Below the pieces are notes generated by a model that did not search any database, was not told the origin of the DNA, and saw only the letters and a program-made list of their open reading frames with translations. From assembly GCA_025363655.1 (NCBI GenBank), contig JANYDK010000082.1:62001-126000 (forward strand): a stretch of 64,000 nucleotides of DNA. Direction: 5' to 3'. Source of the stretch: Deltaproteobacteria bacterium. GTDB lineage: Bacteria; Myxococcota_A; Polyangia; Polyangiales; JADJMO01. Below, piece by piece: positions 33,960-41,857 of this stretch. Position 1 is the stretch's first letter; each line of letters starts with the position of its first letter. The position numbers were made by a program, and so were the translations under genes.

Positions 33960-34892
33960 ATGTCGGAAGATTCCTCCGGTCACATCATCCAGTCGCTCGC
34001 GGTCAACGCGTCCATCGCGCTCGTGAAGGGCATCGCCGCCTTCTTCACGCGCTCGGGCTCGATGCTCGCCGAAGCGCTGCACTCTGCGGCCGACTGCATG
34101 AATCAGATCTTGCTGCTCATCGGCGTGCGCAATTCGAAGAAGCCGCCGGACGATCAACACCCGCTCGGATTCGGGCGTGAGCTTTATTTCTGGTCGTTCC
34201 TCGTCGCCCTCTTCCTCTTCCTCGGCGGCGGCGTCTTCTCGGTGCACGAAGGCATCCACAAAATTCTCGAGCCCGAGAAGGTCGAGCACGTGTGGTGGGG
34301 CGCGGGCGTCCTCGTGGTCGGCATCTTCCTCGAGGGCGGCGCCACCATCTCCAACGTCCGCGAGATGAACAAGCGGCGCGGCGCGACGCCCTTCATCCAG
34401 TACCTGAAAGAGACGAAGGACAGCGATTTGGTCGTCGTCTTCGGCGAGAACTCCGCCGACGTCCTCGGCCTCTTCCTCTCGCTCGGCGCGCTGCTCACGG
34501 CGCACTTCACCCAAGACGGCCGTTGGGACGGCGCCGGCAGCGTGCTCATCGGCGTCGTGCTCATCGGCGTCGCCGCCTTCCTCGCGCGCGAGGTGAAGTC
34601 GCTCCTCGTCGGCGAAGCGGCCGACAAAGAGATCGGCGAAGCGGCGAAGAAGGCGGCGCTCGAGGACACGCACATCGAGCAGGTGCTGCGGCTCCTGACG
34701 ATTCAACAGGGCCCGGGCGAGGTGCTCGTCTTCATCAAGCTCGCCTTCGCGCCGCACCTCCACATCGACGACGTCTGTCATCGCATCAACGAGTTCGAGG
34801 CGCGCCTGCGCGTGCTGCGGCCCGAGGTGAAGTGGTGCTTCGTCGAGCCCGACGTCCCGCGCGACGATCCGGCCCGTTCGCGTCGGCTGTGA
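33960..34892 (+). CDS. Cation diffusion facilitator (CDF) family transporter
   Basis: 310 residues with about six membrane helices. The metal site motifs HSAADCMNQ (HxxxD, helix 2) and GENSADVLG (helix 5) are typical of CDF proton antiporters for Zn(II), Fe(II) or Co(II). The loop DDQHPLGFGRELYFWS also matches the family (HPxGxGRxxYxW). The C-terminal 90 residues form the usual cytoplasmic domain with HLHIDDVCHRINEFEARLR. Inner membrane. Followed 12 bases later by a GIY-YIG gene. Confidence 0.88.
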   Translation: MSEDSSGHIIQSLAVNASIALVKGIAAFFTRSGSMLAEALHSAADCMNQILLLIGVRNSKKPPDDQHPLGFGRELYFWSFLVALFLFLGGGVFSVHEGIHKILEPEKVEHVWWGAGVLVVGIFLEGGATISNVREMNKRRGATPFIQYLKETKDSDLVVVFGENSADVLGLFLSLGALLTAHFTQDGRWDGAGSVLIGVVLIGVAAFLAREVKSLLVGEAADKEIGEAAKKAALEDTHIEQVLRLLTIQQGPGEVLVFIKLAFAPHLHIDDVCHRINEFEARLRVLRPEVKWCFVEPDVPRDDPARSRRL

Positions 34893-34904
34893 GCGCGTAA
34901 TCGC

Positions 34905-35216
34905 GTGAGCGACGAAACATTTTTCGTCTATATTTTACGCTGCGGCGACGGCTCGCTCTACACCGGCATCGCCCTCGACGTGCAGGCGCGCATGGCCCAG
35001 CACGCGGCGGGAAAAGGGGCGAAATACACCCGCGGTCGCGGCCCGCTGACATTGCTCGCGAAATGCCGTTGTCCGAGCCAAGGCGACGCCCTACGTCTCG
35101 AGCGGGCCGTGAAAGCGCTGACTCGGTCCGGCAAAGAGGCGCTCACCTCGCGTCGTCTCGCAGCGATGGGACGACGCGTGTCCGCGAAACACGAGACCCA
35201 ATCTCGGGCCCGCTGA
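34905..35216 (+). CDS. GIY-YIG nuclease-superfamily protein (UPF0213/YhbQ-like)
   Basis: 103 residues from a GTG. The domain is complete: FFVYILRCGDGSLYTGIALDVQARMAQHAAGKGAKYTRGRGPLTLL, with the YIL/YTG pair, Arg of the helix and the Lys-Tyr-Thr-Arg loop of the small YhbQ/UPF0213 type; ALRLERAVKAL supplies the usual Glu. These stand-alone proteins are suspected DNA repair or processing nucleases. The C-terminal tail is Arg/Ser-rich. Confidence 0.87.
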   Translation: MSDETFFVYILRCGDGSLYTGIALDVQARMAQHAAGKGAKYTRGRGPLTLLAKCRCPSQGDALRLERAVKALTRSGKEALTSRRLAAMGRRVSAKHETQSRAR

Positions 35217-35258
35217 GTTGCTCCCCCGCCGGCTTTTGCTAAGGTTTCGGCGCCCAAA

Positions 35259-38012
35259 ATGACCAAAGACTTCGGCGTGAACGCGGGGCTCGTCAGCGAG
35301 CTCATCGGCATGTACCTCCACGATCGCAGCTCGGTCGACGAGCAGTGGCGGACGTACCTCGACGGTCTCATCGCCGGCGGCGAAATCGCTGCCAAGCAAG
35401 GCGTCCCCGTCCACTCGCCGATCGGCGTCGAGGCCGCCACCAAGCAGGCCGGCGTCACCCAGCTCATCCTCGCCTATCGCTTGCGCGGTCACCTCCTTGC
35501 GCAAATCGATCCGCTCGGTCTGCTCATGCAGGAGGCGCCGCCGGCGCTCATCGACTTCCAGCTCACCACCTTCGGGCTCAGCGAGGCCGACCTCGACACG
35601 CGCTTCCCCACGTTCGACATGCCCGGCCCGAAGACGCCGACGCTGCGGGAAATCGTGGCCCGTTTGAAGGCGACGTACTGCGGCTCGATCGGCGTCGAGT
35701 TCCGCGACATCGAAGAGCCCGCGCAGCGCACTTGGTTGCAAGAGCGGATGGAGTCGACGCAGAACCGCGTCGAGCTGACGCCCGAGATGTCGCGCCGCGT
35801 GCTCGGCAAGCTCACCGACGCCGAGACGCTCGAGACCTTCATCCACAAGAACTTCCTCGGGGCCAAGCGCTTCTCGCTGCAGGGCGCCGAGAGCATGATC
35901 CCGATGCTCGACCTCTTGCTCGAGACGGCCGGCGAGCTCGGCGCCGACGAGGTCGTCATCGGCATGGCCCACCGCGGCCGCCTCAACGTGCTCGTCAACA
36001 TCCTCGACAAGAACCCGGCCGAGCTCTTCGCCGCGTTCGCCGACGAGCAGCCCGAGAAGCACCTCGGCTCGGGTGACGTGAAGTACCACCTCGGCGCTTC
36101 GACCGATCGCACCACCGCGTCGGGCAAGAAGGTGCACCTCACGCTCGCCTTCAACCCGAGCCACCTCGAGTTCGTCAACCCCGTCGTCGAAGGTCGCGTC
36201 CGCAGCAAACAAGATCGCAAGAAGGACGGCCAGCGCACGCGCGTGGTGCCGCTCCTCATCCACGGCGACGCGGCGTTCATCGGGCAGGGCGTCAACACCG
36301 AGGCGCTCAACCTCGCGCGCCTCGATGGCTACTGCACCGGCGGCACCATCCACGTCATCGTCAACAACCAGGTCGGCTTCACCACCGTGCCGCGCGACTC
36401 GCGCTCGACGCGCTACTCGAGCGATCTCGCGCGCATGCTCCGGGTGCCTGTTTTCCACGTGAATGGTGAAGATCTCGAGGCCGTCGCCTGGGTCGCCCAG
36501 CTCGCCGCCGAGTATCGCCAGAAGTTCGGCGCCGACGTCGTCGTCGACGTCTATTGCTACCGTCGCTACGGCCACAACGAGGGCGACGAGCCGCGCTACA
36601 CGCAGCCGGCGATGTACGCCGTCATCGACAAGAAGCCGACCATCCGCGAGATCTTCACGAAGACGCTCACCGACTCGGGCAAGATGCAGCGCTCGGAGAT
36701 CGATGGCGTCGCCGCCGCGTCGCAGCAGCGCCTCGAGACCGCGCTCGCCTACATGCGCAAGAACGTGGTCGACTGGATGGCGCCGGCCGGTCATGGCGTT
36801 TGGGCACCCTTCCGCGGCGGCCGTGACGCCGACTGTCCCGAGGTCGACACCAAGGTCGACTCCGCCAAGCTCATCGAGCTCGTGCGTCGCATCACCGCGG
36901 TACCTGAAGGCTTCAACGCCAACGCCAAGGTCCTCGCTGGCGTCCTCTCCGAGCGTCGCAAGAACGTCGAAGAGGGCAAGCCGTTCGACTGGGGCACCGC
37001 CGAGGCGCTCGCGTTCGCCAGCTTGCTCGCCGAGGGCACGCCGATTCGCCTCTCCGGCCAAGACAGCCGCCGCGGCACGTTCACCCATCGCCACGCGGTC
37101 CTCCACGACATGCTCACGGGCGCGCGTCACACGCCACTCGAGCACATCAGCGAGACGCAAGGGCGCTTCGAAGTGTGGGACAGCCCGCTCAGCGAAGCCG
37201 CCGTGCTCGGCTTCGATTACGGCTACAGCCTCGACTACCCCGACGCGCTCGTCCTTTGGGAAGCCCAGTTCGGCGACTTCGCCAACGGCGCGCAGGTGAT
37301 CATCGATCAGTTCATCACCTCGGCCGAAGACAAGTGGCGTCGTCTCTCCGGGCTCGTGCTGCTTCTCCCGCACGGCTACGAAGGCCAAGGTCCCGAGCAC
37401 AGCAACGCGCGGCTCGGTCGCTTCCTCACGCTCTGCGCCGAGGACAACATCCAGGTCTGCAACCTCACGACCCCGGCGCAGCTCTTCCACTGCCTCCGTC
37501 GTCAGGTCCACCGCAAGGTCCGCAAGCCGCTGATCATCATGACGCCGAAGTCGTTGCTTCGAGCCAAGGTGGCGGTGTCGACGCTCGGTGATCTCGCGGA
37601 AGGCCGTTTTTCTCGGGTGATTGGCGACTCGTCGGTCGACGCGACCGCGGTGAAGAAGGTGCTCCTCTGCGCCGGCAAGGTCTACTACGACCTCAGGGCT
37701 GCTCGCGACAAGAAGGGCCGCAAGGACGTCGCGATCATCCGCATGGAGCAGCTCTATCCGATCAACGACGAGCTACGCGCGGCGCTCGCGCCCTTCTCGA
37801 AGAACGACGCCAAGCTCACCTGGGTGCAGGAAGAGCCGTGGAACATGGGCGCTTGGTTCTTCATCAGCGCGCAGCATCCCCGCGTCTTCAAAGACCTCTT
37901 CCCCGCCATCGATTGCGTCAGCCGCGACGAGAGCGCGAGCCCGGCGACGGGCTCGAAGGCGAGCCACGACCTCGAGCAGACGCGCCTCATCGAGCAAGCG
38001 TTCGCCGACTAG
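35259..38012 (+). CDS. sucA: 2-Oxoglutarate dehydrogenase E1 component
   Basis: 917 residues, normal for SucA. N-terminal lipoyl-E2-binding-like part (LIGMYLHDRSSVDEQWRTYLDG), then AYRLRGHLLAQIDPLGL, the active-site HRGRLNVLVNIL (about residue 238), a ThDP motif running from HGDAAFIGQG to NNQVGFTT, and the transketolase-like domain with EAQFGDFANGAQVIIDQF and the C-terminal TWVQEEPWNMGAW. It decarboxylates 2-oxoglutarate in the TCA cycle with ThDP. sucB and lpd are not adjacent: a convergent lipoprotein gene follows within 23 bases. Confidence 0.95.
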   Translation: MTKDFGVNAGLVSELIGMYLHDRSSVDEQWRTYLDGLIAGGEIAAKQGVPVHSPIGVEAATKQAGVTQLILAYRLRGHLLAQIDPLGLLMQEAPPALIDFQLTTFGLSEADLDTRFPTFDMPGPKTPTLREIVARLKATYCGSIGVEFRDIEEPAQRTWLQERMESTQNRVELTPEMSRRVLGKLTDAETLETFIHKNFLGAKRFSLQGAESMIPMLDLLLETAGELGADEVVIGMAHRGRLNVLVNILDKNPAELFAAFADEQPEKHLGSGDVKYHLGASTDRTTASGKKVHLTLAFNPSHLEFVNPVVEGRVRSKQDRKKDGQRTRVVPLLIHGDAAFIGQGVNTEALNLARLDGYCTGGTIHVIVNNQVGFTTVPRDSRSTRYSSDLARMLRVPVFHVNGEDLEAVAWVAQLAAEYRQKFGADVVVDVYCYRRYGHNEGDEPRYTQPAMYAVIDKKPTIREIFTKTLTDSGKMQRSEIDGVAAASQQRLETALAYMRKNVVDWMAPAGHGVWAPFRGGRDADCPEVDTKVDSAKLIELVRRITAVPEGFNANAKVLAGVLSERRKNVEEGKPFDWGTAEALAFASLLAEGTPIRLSGQDSRRGTFTHRHAVLHDMLTGARHTPLEHISETQGRFEVWDSPLSEAAVLGFDYGYSLDYPDALVLWEAQFGDFANGAQVIIDQFITSAEDKWRRLSGLVLLLPHGYEGQGPEHSNARLGRFLTLCAEDNIQVCNLTTPAQLFHCLRRQVHRKVRKPLIIMTPKSLLRAKVAVSTLGDLAEGRFSRVIGDSSVDATAVKKVLLCAGKVYYDLRAARDKKGRKDVAIIRMEQLYPINDELRAALAPFSKNDAKLTWVQEEPWNMGAWFFISAQHPRVFKDLFPAIDCVSRDESASPATGSKASHDLEQTRLIEQAFAD

Positions 38013-38034
38013 CGAAATCGCCTAGAAAACAAGC

Positions 38035-40068
38035 TCAGGGGTCACGCGCACAGCGGAAGCCTGTCTGGCTGAGCTGTCCGCCGAAGAAGTCGTCTTCGGT
38101 GCGACCGACGCGAAAGGTGTTGACCAGCTCTTCGCAGACGTTGTTGCCAGGTGCGCCGCGGGTGACGCGCGCGGTGCCGCTCCCGAGGTACGCGCAGTCG
38201 ATGCACGTGGTCGGCGTGATCGTCACGAGGAAGCGATCGAGCGTCCATTCCGCGACGTTGCCGCCGAGATCGTATTGCCCGAAGCGCCCGGTTCCGAGGG
38301 GCGTGAGGCCGACCGGCTGCGTTCCGTAGGCGATGTGCGAACGCAGGCAGATCGCCTCGTCGTAGGTGACCTTGGTCGAGCTCGGCGGTGACGACCACGG
38401 ATAGACGCGCTGCTCCGAGCCGCCGGACGCCGCGTAGTTCCACTCTGCTTCGGTCGGGAGGCGTCCGCCGTCCCACGCGCAGAACGCGAACGCGACGAAC
38501 CAAGTGACGTTGGCCGCGACCATGTTGTCGTACGCGGGGTCGGGGGGCGTCTCCCTGTAGGTCGAGATTTGTCCCTTGAGCGTGGCGGTGTCGACGGGGA
38601 GGCGCGGGTTCCACAGAGGATCCCAGCCGCTGCCGCTGATGAGTGGGTGCGCGCCGGCGCCGCTCGCGGGAGGGCCGGCCTGCGTGCCTTTGCCAGCCGC
38701 CGCGAAGGCGCGGATGCGACCGACGGTGACCTCGAACTTGTCGAGCCGGAACGAGCTCACCGTGGCCGGGAATTTCGGGTCGTCCATGCGATTGAAGGAG
38801 CCGCCAGGGACGATCGCGCTCGCGCAGCAGTCCTCGAACTTGGTGCCGCAGGTCGGGCCAGCACCGGCGCCGCCACCGGCGCAACTGGCGATCGTCGAGC
38901 GCGCGACGCAGACGTTGTCCGCGCAAATTTGCGTGCCCGTGCAGGTGCCGCAGCCGATCGTCTTGCCGCAACCATCACCGATGAAGCCGCAGTTCTTGGA
39001 GACGTCGCCGCACGTGCGTGGCGTGCAGACGCCGCTGCCGCACTTGCCGGGCACGCCGCCGCCGCCACAGATGCCGCTCTCGCAGCTGCCGCAGTAGAGC
39101 GTCTTGCCGCAGCCGTCGCTGACCGTGTCGCATTCGAGGCCGAGCCCGCTGCAGGTGCGCGGCACGCACGCGTCGCTGGCAGTGACGCAGCGTGAATCGA
39201 CGCAGTCGAGCCCGGCCGCGCAGTCGACCTTGGTGAGGCACTCGGGGATGCACTTTCCACCGCGACACACGAGTGAGTGCGGGCACTGCGAGTCGTAGGT
39301 GCATGAAGCGCCGAGCCCATCGGGTGCATCGGCGACGTCGAAGCCGAGGAAGGTGTCGACGCCGCTGTCGGCGCTGCTGTCTGTGCTGCTGTCGGTGCTG
39401 CTGTCGGGGCTCGTGTCGACGAGCGTCGAATCGACCGGCGTGGTGTCGGGCGAGCTCGTGTCGGGGACGGTGGTGTCGGGCGACGCGTCGCTGCCGCTGG
39501 AGGCTCGACAGACAGTCCCTTCGCAGATCTCGCCGAGGCGGCAATCGCGATCGATCGAGCATTCCGGTGCACAGATGCCGCTGATGCATCGCAAGGGCGC
39601 GTTGCACTCGTGCGCGTAGGTGCAGTGTTCGCCGGTGGCGCCGGCGTCGCTCGGGCCGGCGTCGCTGATCGCCTCGGGCTCGGCGCAGGAGCCTCCGTTG
39701 CACACCTGCGAGGCGAGGCAGTCACGATCGCCGACGCACTCGTGCTCGCACTTGCTGCGTCGCGAGCTGCAAACGAGCGGCGCGTCGCAGTCGCTGTTGC
39801 GCGTGCAGACGTTCTCGTCGCCGATGAGACAGATGCCGAGCTTGGGGTAGTTCGACCCGACGCAGCTCTGGCCCGCTGGGCAGTCTTTGCTCGACGAGCA
39901 CTGCGAGTGGCAACGCTGGAAGGCGCACACCAGCGGATCGACGCAGTCGCTGGCGAGAAAACAGCCGTCGCCGACGGCGCGGATCGGCGCCTCGTCATTG
40001 ATCGAGCAGGCGAACGCCACGGAAATCAGAGCGGCGGTCGCGAACGCGACGCGCGTGGGCTTCGACAT
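38035..40068 (-). CDS. Cys-rich lipoprotein with C-terminal formylglycine-generating-enzyme (SUMF1/FGE-sulfatase) domain
   Basis: 677 residues from the ATG at 40068, preceded by a strong GGGGAGGA. Signal peptide with lipobox FACS (Cys near residue 21). Residues about 30-390 are a series of Cys-rich units of the form CTxxxDCxxxLVC, CxxDRDC and PxxCxGxGxxCDTVSDGCG, interrupted by an Asp/Ser/Thr tether. The last 270 residues are an FGE-sulfatase fold: VPGGSFNRMDDP, LDKFEVTVGRIRAF, GGRLPTEAEWNYAASGG and GGNVAEWT. In most bacterial surface proteins this domain is a binding or structural module, not an active oxidase. Role unknown. Confidence 0.85.
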   Translation of the reverse strand: MSKPTRVAFATAALISVAFACSINDEAPIRAVGDGCFLASDCVDPLVCAFQRCHSQCSSSKDCPAGQSCVGSNYPKLGICLIGDENVCTRNSDCDAPLVCSSRRSKCEHECVGDRDCLASQVCNGGSCAEPEAISDAGPSDAGATGEHCTYAHECNAPLRCISGICAPECSIDRDCRLGEICEGTVCRASSGSDASPDTTVPDTSSPDTTPVDSTLVDTSPDSSTDSSTDSSADSGVDTFLGFDVADAPDGLGASCTYDSQCPHSLVCRGGKCIPECLTKVDCAAGLDCVDSRCVTASDACVPRTCSGLGLECDTVSDGCGKTLYCGSCESGICGGGGVPGKCGSGVCTPRTCGDVSKNCGFIGDGCGKTIGCGTCTGTQICADNVCVARSTIASCAGGGAGAGPTCGTKFEDCCASAIVPGGSFNRMDDPKFPATVSSFRLDKFEVTVGRIRAFAAAGKGTQAGPPASGAGAHPLISGSGWDPLWNPRLPVDTATLKGQISTYRETPPDPAYDNMVAANVTWFVAFAFCAWDGGRLPTEAEWNYAASGGSEQRVYPWSSPPSSTKVTYDEAICLRSHIAYGTQPVGLTPLGTGRFGQYDLGGNVAEWTLDRFLVTITPTTCIDCAYLGSGTARVTRGAPGNNVCEELVNTFRVGRTEDDFFGGQLSQTGFRCARDP

Positions 40069-40203
40069 CGATCCTCCCCGCGCCGATTCGTCGGGCGATG
40101 GCGCACGGGCAGCATAAAGGAGCGAACGTCGGTGAGAGCGGACAAATGATCGCGCCGCACCGGATCCGATGACGGGAACGACGAGTGGGCGCAAACTCCC
40201 TAC

Positions 40204-41385
40204 ATGCGGTCCGCTCGAAAGGCGCTCGCTCGCGTGAGCGGTCTCGCGAGTCTGGCGGGTCTCGTGAGCCTCGTCGGGCTCGCGTGTGGGTCGCGTACCG
40301 GGCTCTATGTCGAAGCCGCGGACGAGAACGAGCCCGACGCGTCGCTCCCCGATGCGACCGATGTGCACGACTCGACGGACGGTCTCGATGTGCTCGACGC
40401 GCGGGATACGCGTAATACGCCAGACACGCTCGATACCGCGCCCGTGGGTTGCCACCCTGGCGTCATCGCCCTCGTGCGGGCGACGCCGACCGTGATGTGG
40501 GTGATCGATCGCTCGGGCTCGATGAACGATGCGATGACGACGACGACCGGGCGTTCGACCCGCTGGCAAGTTCTCTCGCGTGCGCTCTCGGCGACGCTCC
40601 CAGCGGTCGACGCGACGATGCAGACGGGCGCGCTCTTTTTTCCGGCCGTGGGTGCGGGCACCTTCAGTTGCGGTCTGCCTCCCTCGGTCGATTTGGTGCC
40701 AGCGCTCGGCAACGCGGCGCCGCTCATCGCGCACTTCACCTCGACGCGGCCTGCCGGTGCCACACCGACCGCGACGGCGCTCGACGAGGCGGGCAAAGAG
40801 CTGCTCACGGTGCGCGCCGCGAGCACCGCGCGAACGATGGTGCTCGCCACCGACGGCGCGCCGGGCTGCAACTCGGCGCTCGATCCGCGGTCTTGTCGTT
40901 GCGTCTCGCCGACCACCGGATGTCGCGGGCGCCCCGAGCTCTGCCTCGACGACACCCGCACCGTCGACACCATCGCGACGTACGCGAAAATCGGGGTCCC
41001 CACGTTCGTCATCGGCATCCACGCCGAGACCGAGACGACGTTCGACGACGTGCTCGACGCGATGGCCGTCGCCGGCGATCGCGCGAAGACGACGGGCCTG
41101 CACAAATATTATGCCGCCACCTCCGAGGCCGAGCTCGACACCGCGCTGGTCGCCATTCGCGATCAGGTCGGCGCTTGCACGTACCTCACGACCAGCGTCC
41201 CCGACGCAGCGGGTTCTCTCGTCGTCACCATCGGCGGCACCGTCGTACCGCGCGACGACACGGGAAAAGACGGCTGGTCGTGGGCCGACGAGGCCAACGG
41301 ACAAATCGTCTTGTTCGGTGGCTCGTGCGAGGCGGCGAAGGTCGCGACGGCGGTGAACGCGATCGTCCAGTGCGCGGAAGATTAG
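40204..41385 (+). CDS. VWA-domain lipoprotein
   Basis: 393 residues with a signal peptide ending LVGLACGS (lipobox). An Asp/Thr-rich tether (residues about 35-80) is followed by a von Willebrand factor A domain whose metal site is complete: WVIDRSGSMND (DxSxS), a Thr in PAGATPTATAL, and VLATDGAPGCN. A Cys-rich insert (CNSALDPRSCRCVSPTTGCRGRPELC) sits between strands. VWA domains bind proteins through a divalent ion, so this is probably an outer-surface adhesin or scaffold. Divergent from the FGE-like lipoprotein; the 135 bases between hold both promoters. Confidence 0.82.
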   Translation: MRSARKALARVSGLASLAGLVSLVGLACGSRTGLYVEAADENEPDASLPDATDVHDSTDGLDVLDARDTRNTPDTLDTAPVGCHPGVIALVRATPTVMWVIDRSGSMNDAMTTTTGRSTRWQVLSRALSATLPAVDATMQTGALFFPAVGAGTFSCGLPPSVDLVPALGNAAPLIAHFTSTRPAGATPTATALDEAGKELLTVRAASTARTMVLATDGAPGCNSALDPRSCRCVSPTTGCRGRPELCLDDTRTVDTIATYAKIGVPTFVIGIHAETETTFDDVLDAMAVAGDRAKTTGLHKYYAATSEAELDTALVAIRDQVGACTYLTTSVPDAAGSLVVTIGGTVVPRDDTGKDGWSWADEANGQIVLFGGSCEAAKVATAVNAIVQCAED

Positions 41386-41435
41386 CCTCCACAGGCCGTT
41401 CGACAGAAGTCGCACACGCCCACGCACGGCCGGTC

Positions 41436-41744
41436 TTACTCGGTCATTCCTGCGTTGCTCTGCCCGGGCTCGACGACGTTCTCCTCGCGTTGGCCATCAC
41501 GCTCGCAGCGCAGGGCCTCGTCGTCGTCGACGAAGCATCCGTAGGTGCTCGTTCCTCCGCAGGCGCGGACTTCGTAGCCGCCGCCCTTGGTGCGGGAAAC
41601 GTCACTGGGGGTCACGGCGCACCCGAGGTCGTGGGTGGCTTGCTCGGCGACGGTGACGGCTCCGTTCGACGGCGGCGCACCGAGCGCGCGCACGACGAGG
41701 GCGACGCCGAGCGTCGCGACGATTCCGAGGGAGGTCTTCCGCAC
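41436..41744 (-). CDS. Small exported hypothetical protein
   Basis: 102 residues from a GTG at 41744. Short signal peptide or anchor MRKTSLGIVATLGVALVVRALG. The mature part has three Cys residues (LGCAVT, VRACGG, YGCFVDDD) and an acidic C-terminus. No recognised family. The 113 bases upstream hold the 15-base tandem repeat before hrpB. Confidence 0.5.
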   Translation of the reverse strand: MRKTSLGIVATLGVALVVRALGAPPSNGAVTVAEQATHDLGCAVTPSDVSRTKGGGYEVRACGGTSTYGCFVDDDEALRCERDGQREENVVEPGQSNAGMTE

Positions 41745-41798
41745 GTGGATGCAACAGAGCGATGCCGCGAAGGATTCCTCGGCGTGCGATCACACACG

Positions 41799-41843
41799 TT
41801 CATGCAAGGCACCTTCATGCAAGGCACCTTCATGCAAGGTGCG
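41799..41843. repeat. Three tandem 15-base repeats
   Basis: TTCATGCAAGGCACC twice exactly and a third diverged copy (TTCATGCAAGGTGCG), directly adjoining. The tract is between the 5' end of the small exported gene and the 3' end of hrpB. On either strand it is open in one frame (read as TFMQG or MKVPC units), but no gene there has coding support. Possibly a minisatellite or protein-binding array. Confidence 0.75.
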
Positions 41844-41857
41844 GCACCCAGGGATGA

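Noticed and set aside
35091-37511. 806-residue minus-strand ORF opposite sucA
   Set aside because: Antisense to a well-conserved sucA; Glu/Val/Ala-rich with no motifs.
38035-41427. 1130-residue minus-strand ORF starting at 41427
   Set aside because: The part upstream of 40068 is antisense to the VWA gene; the real gene starts at 40068 with a Shine-Dalgarno and lipobox.
41799-41843. CRISPR-like array
   Set aside because: The repeats are 15 bases, directly adjoining without spacers, and there are only three.
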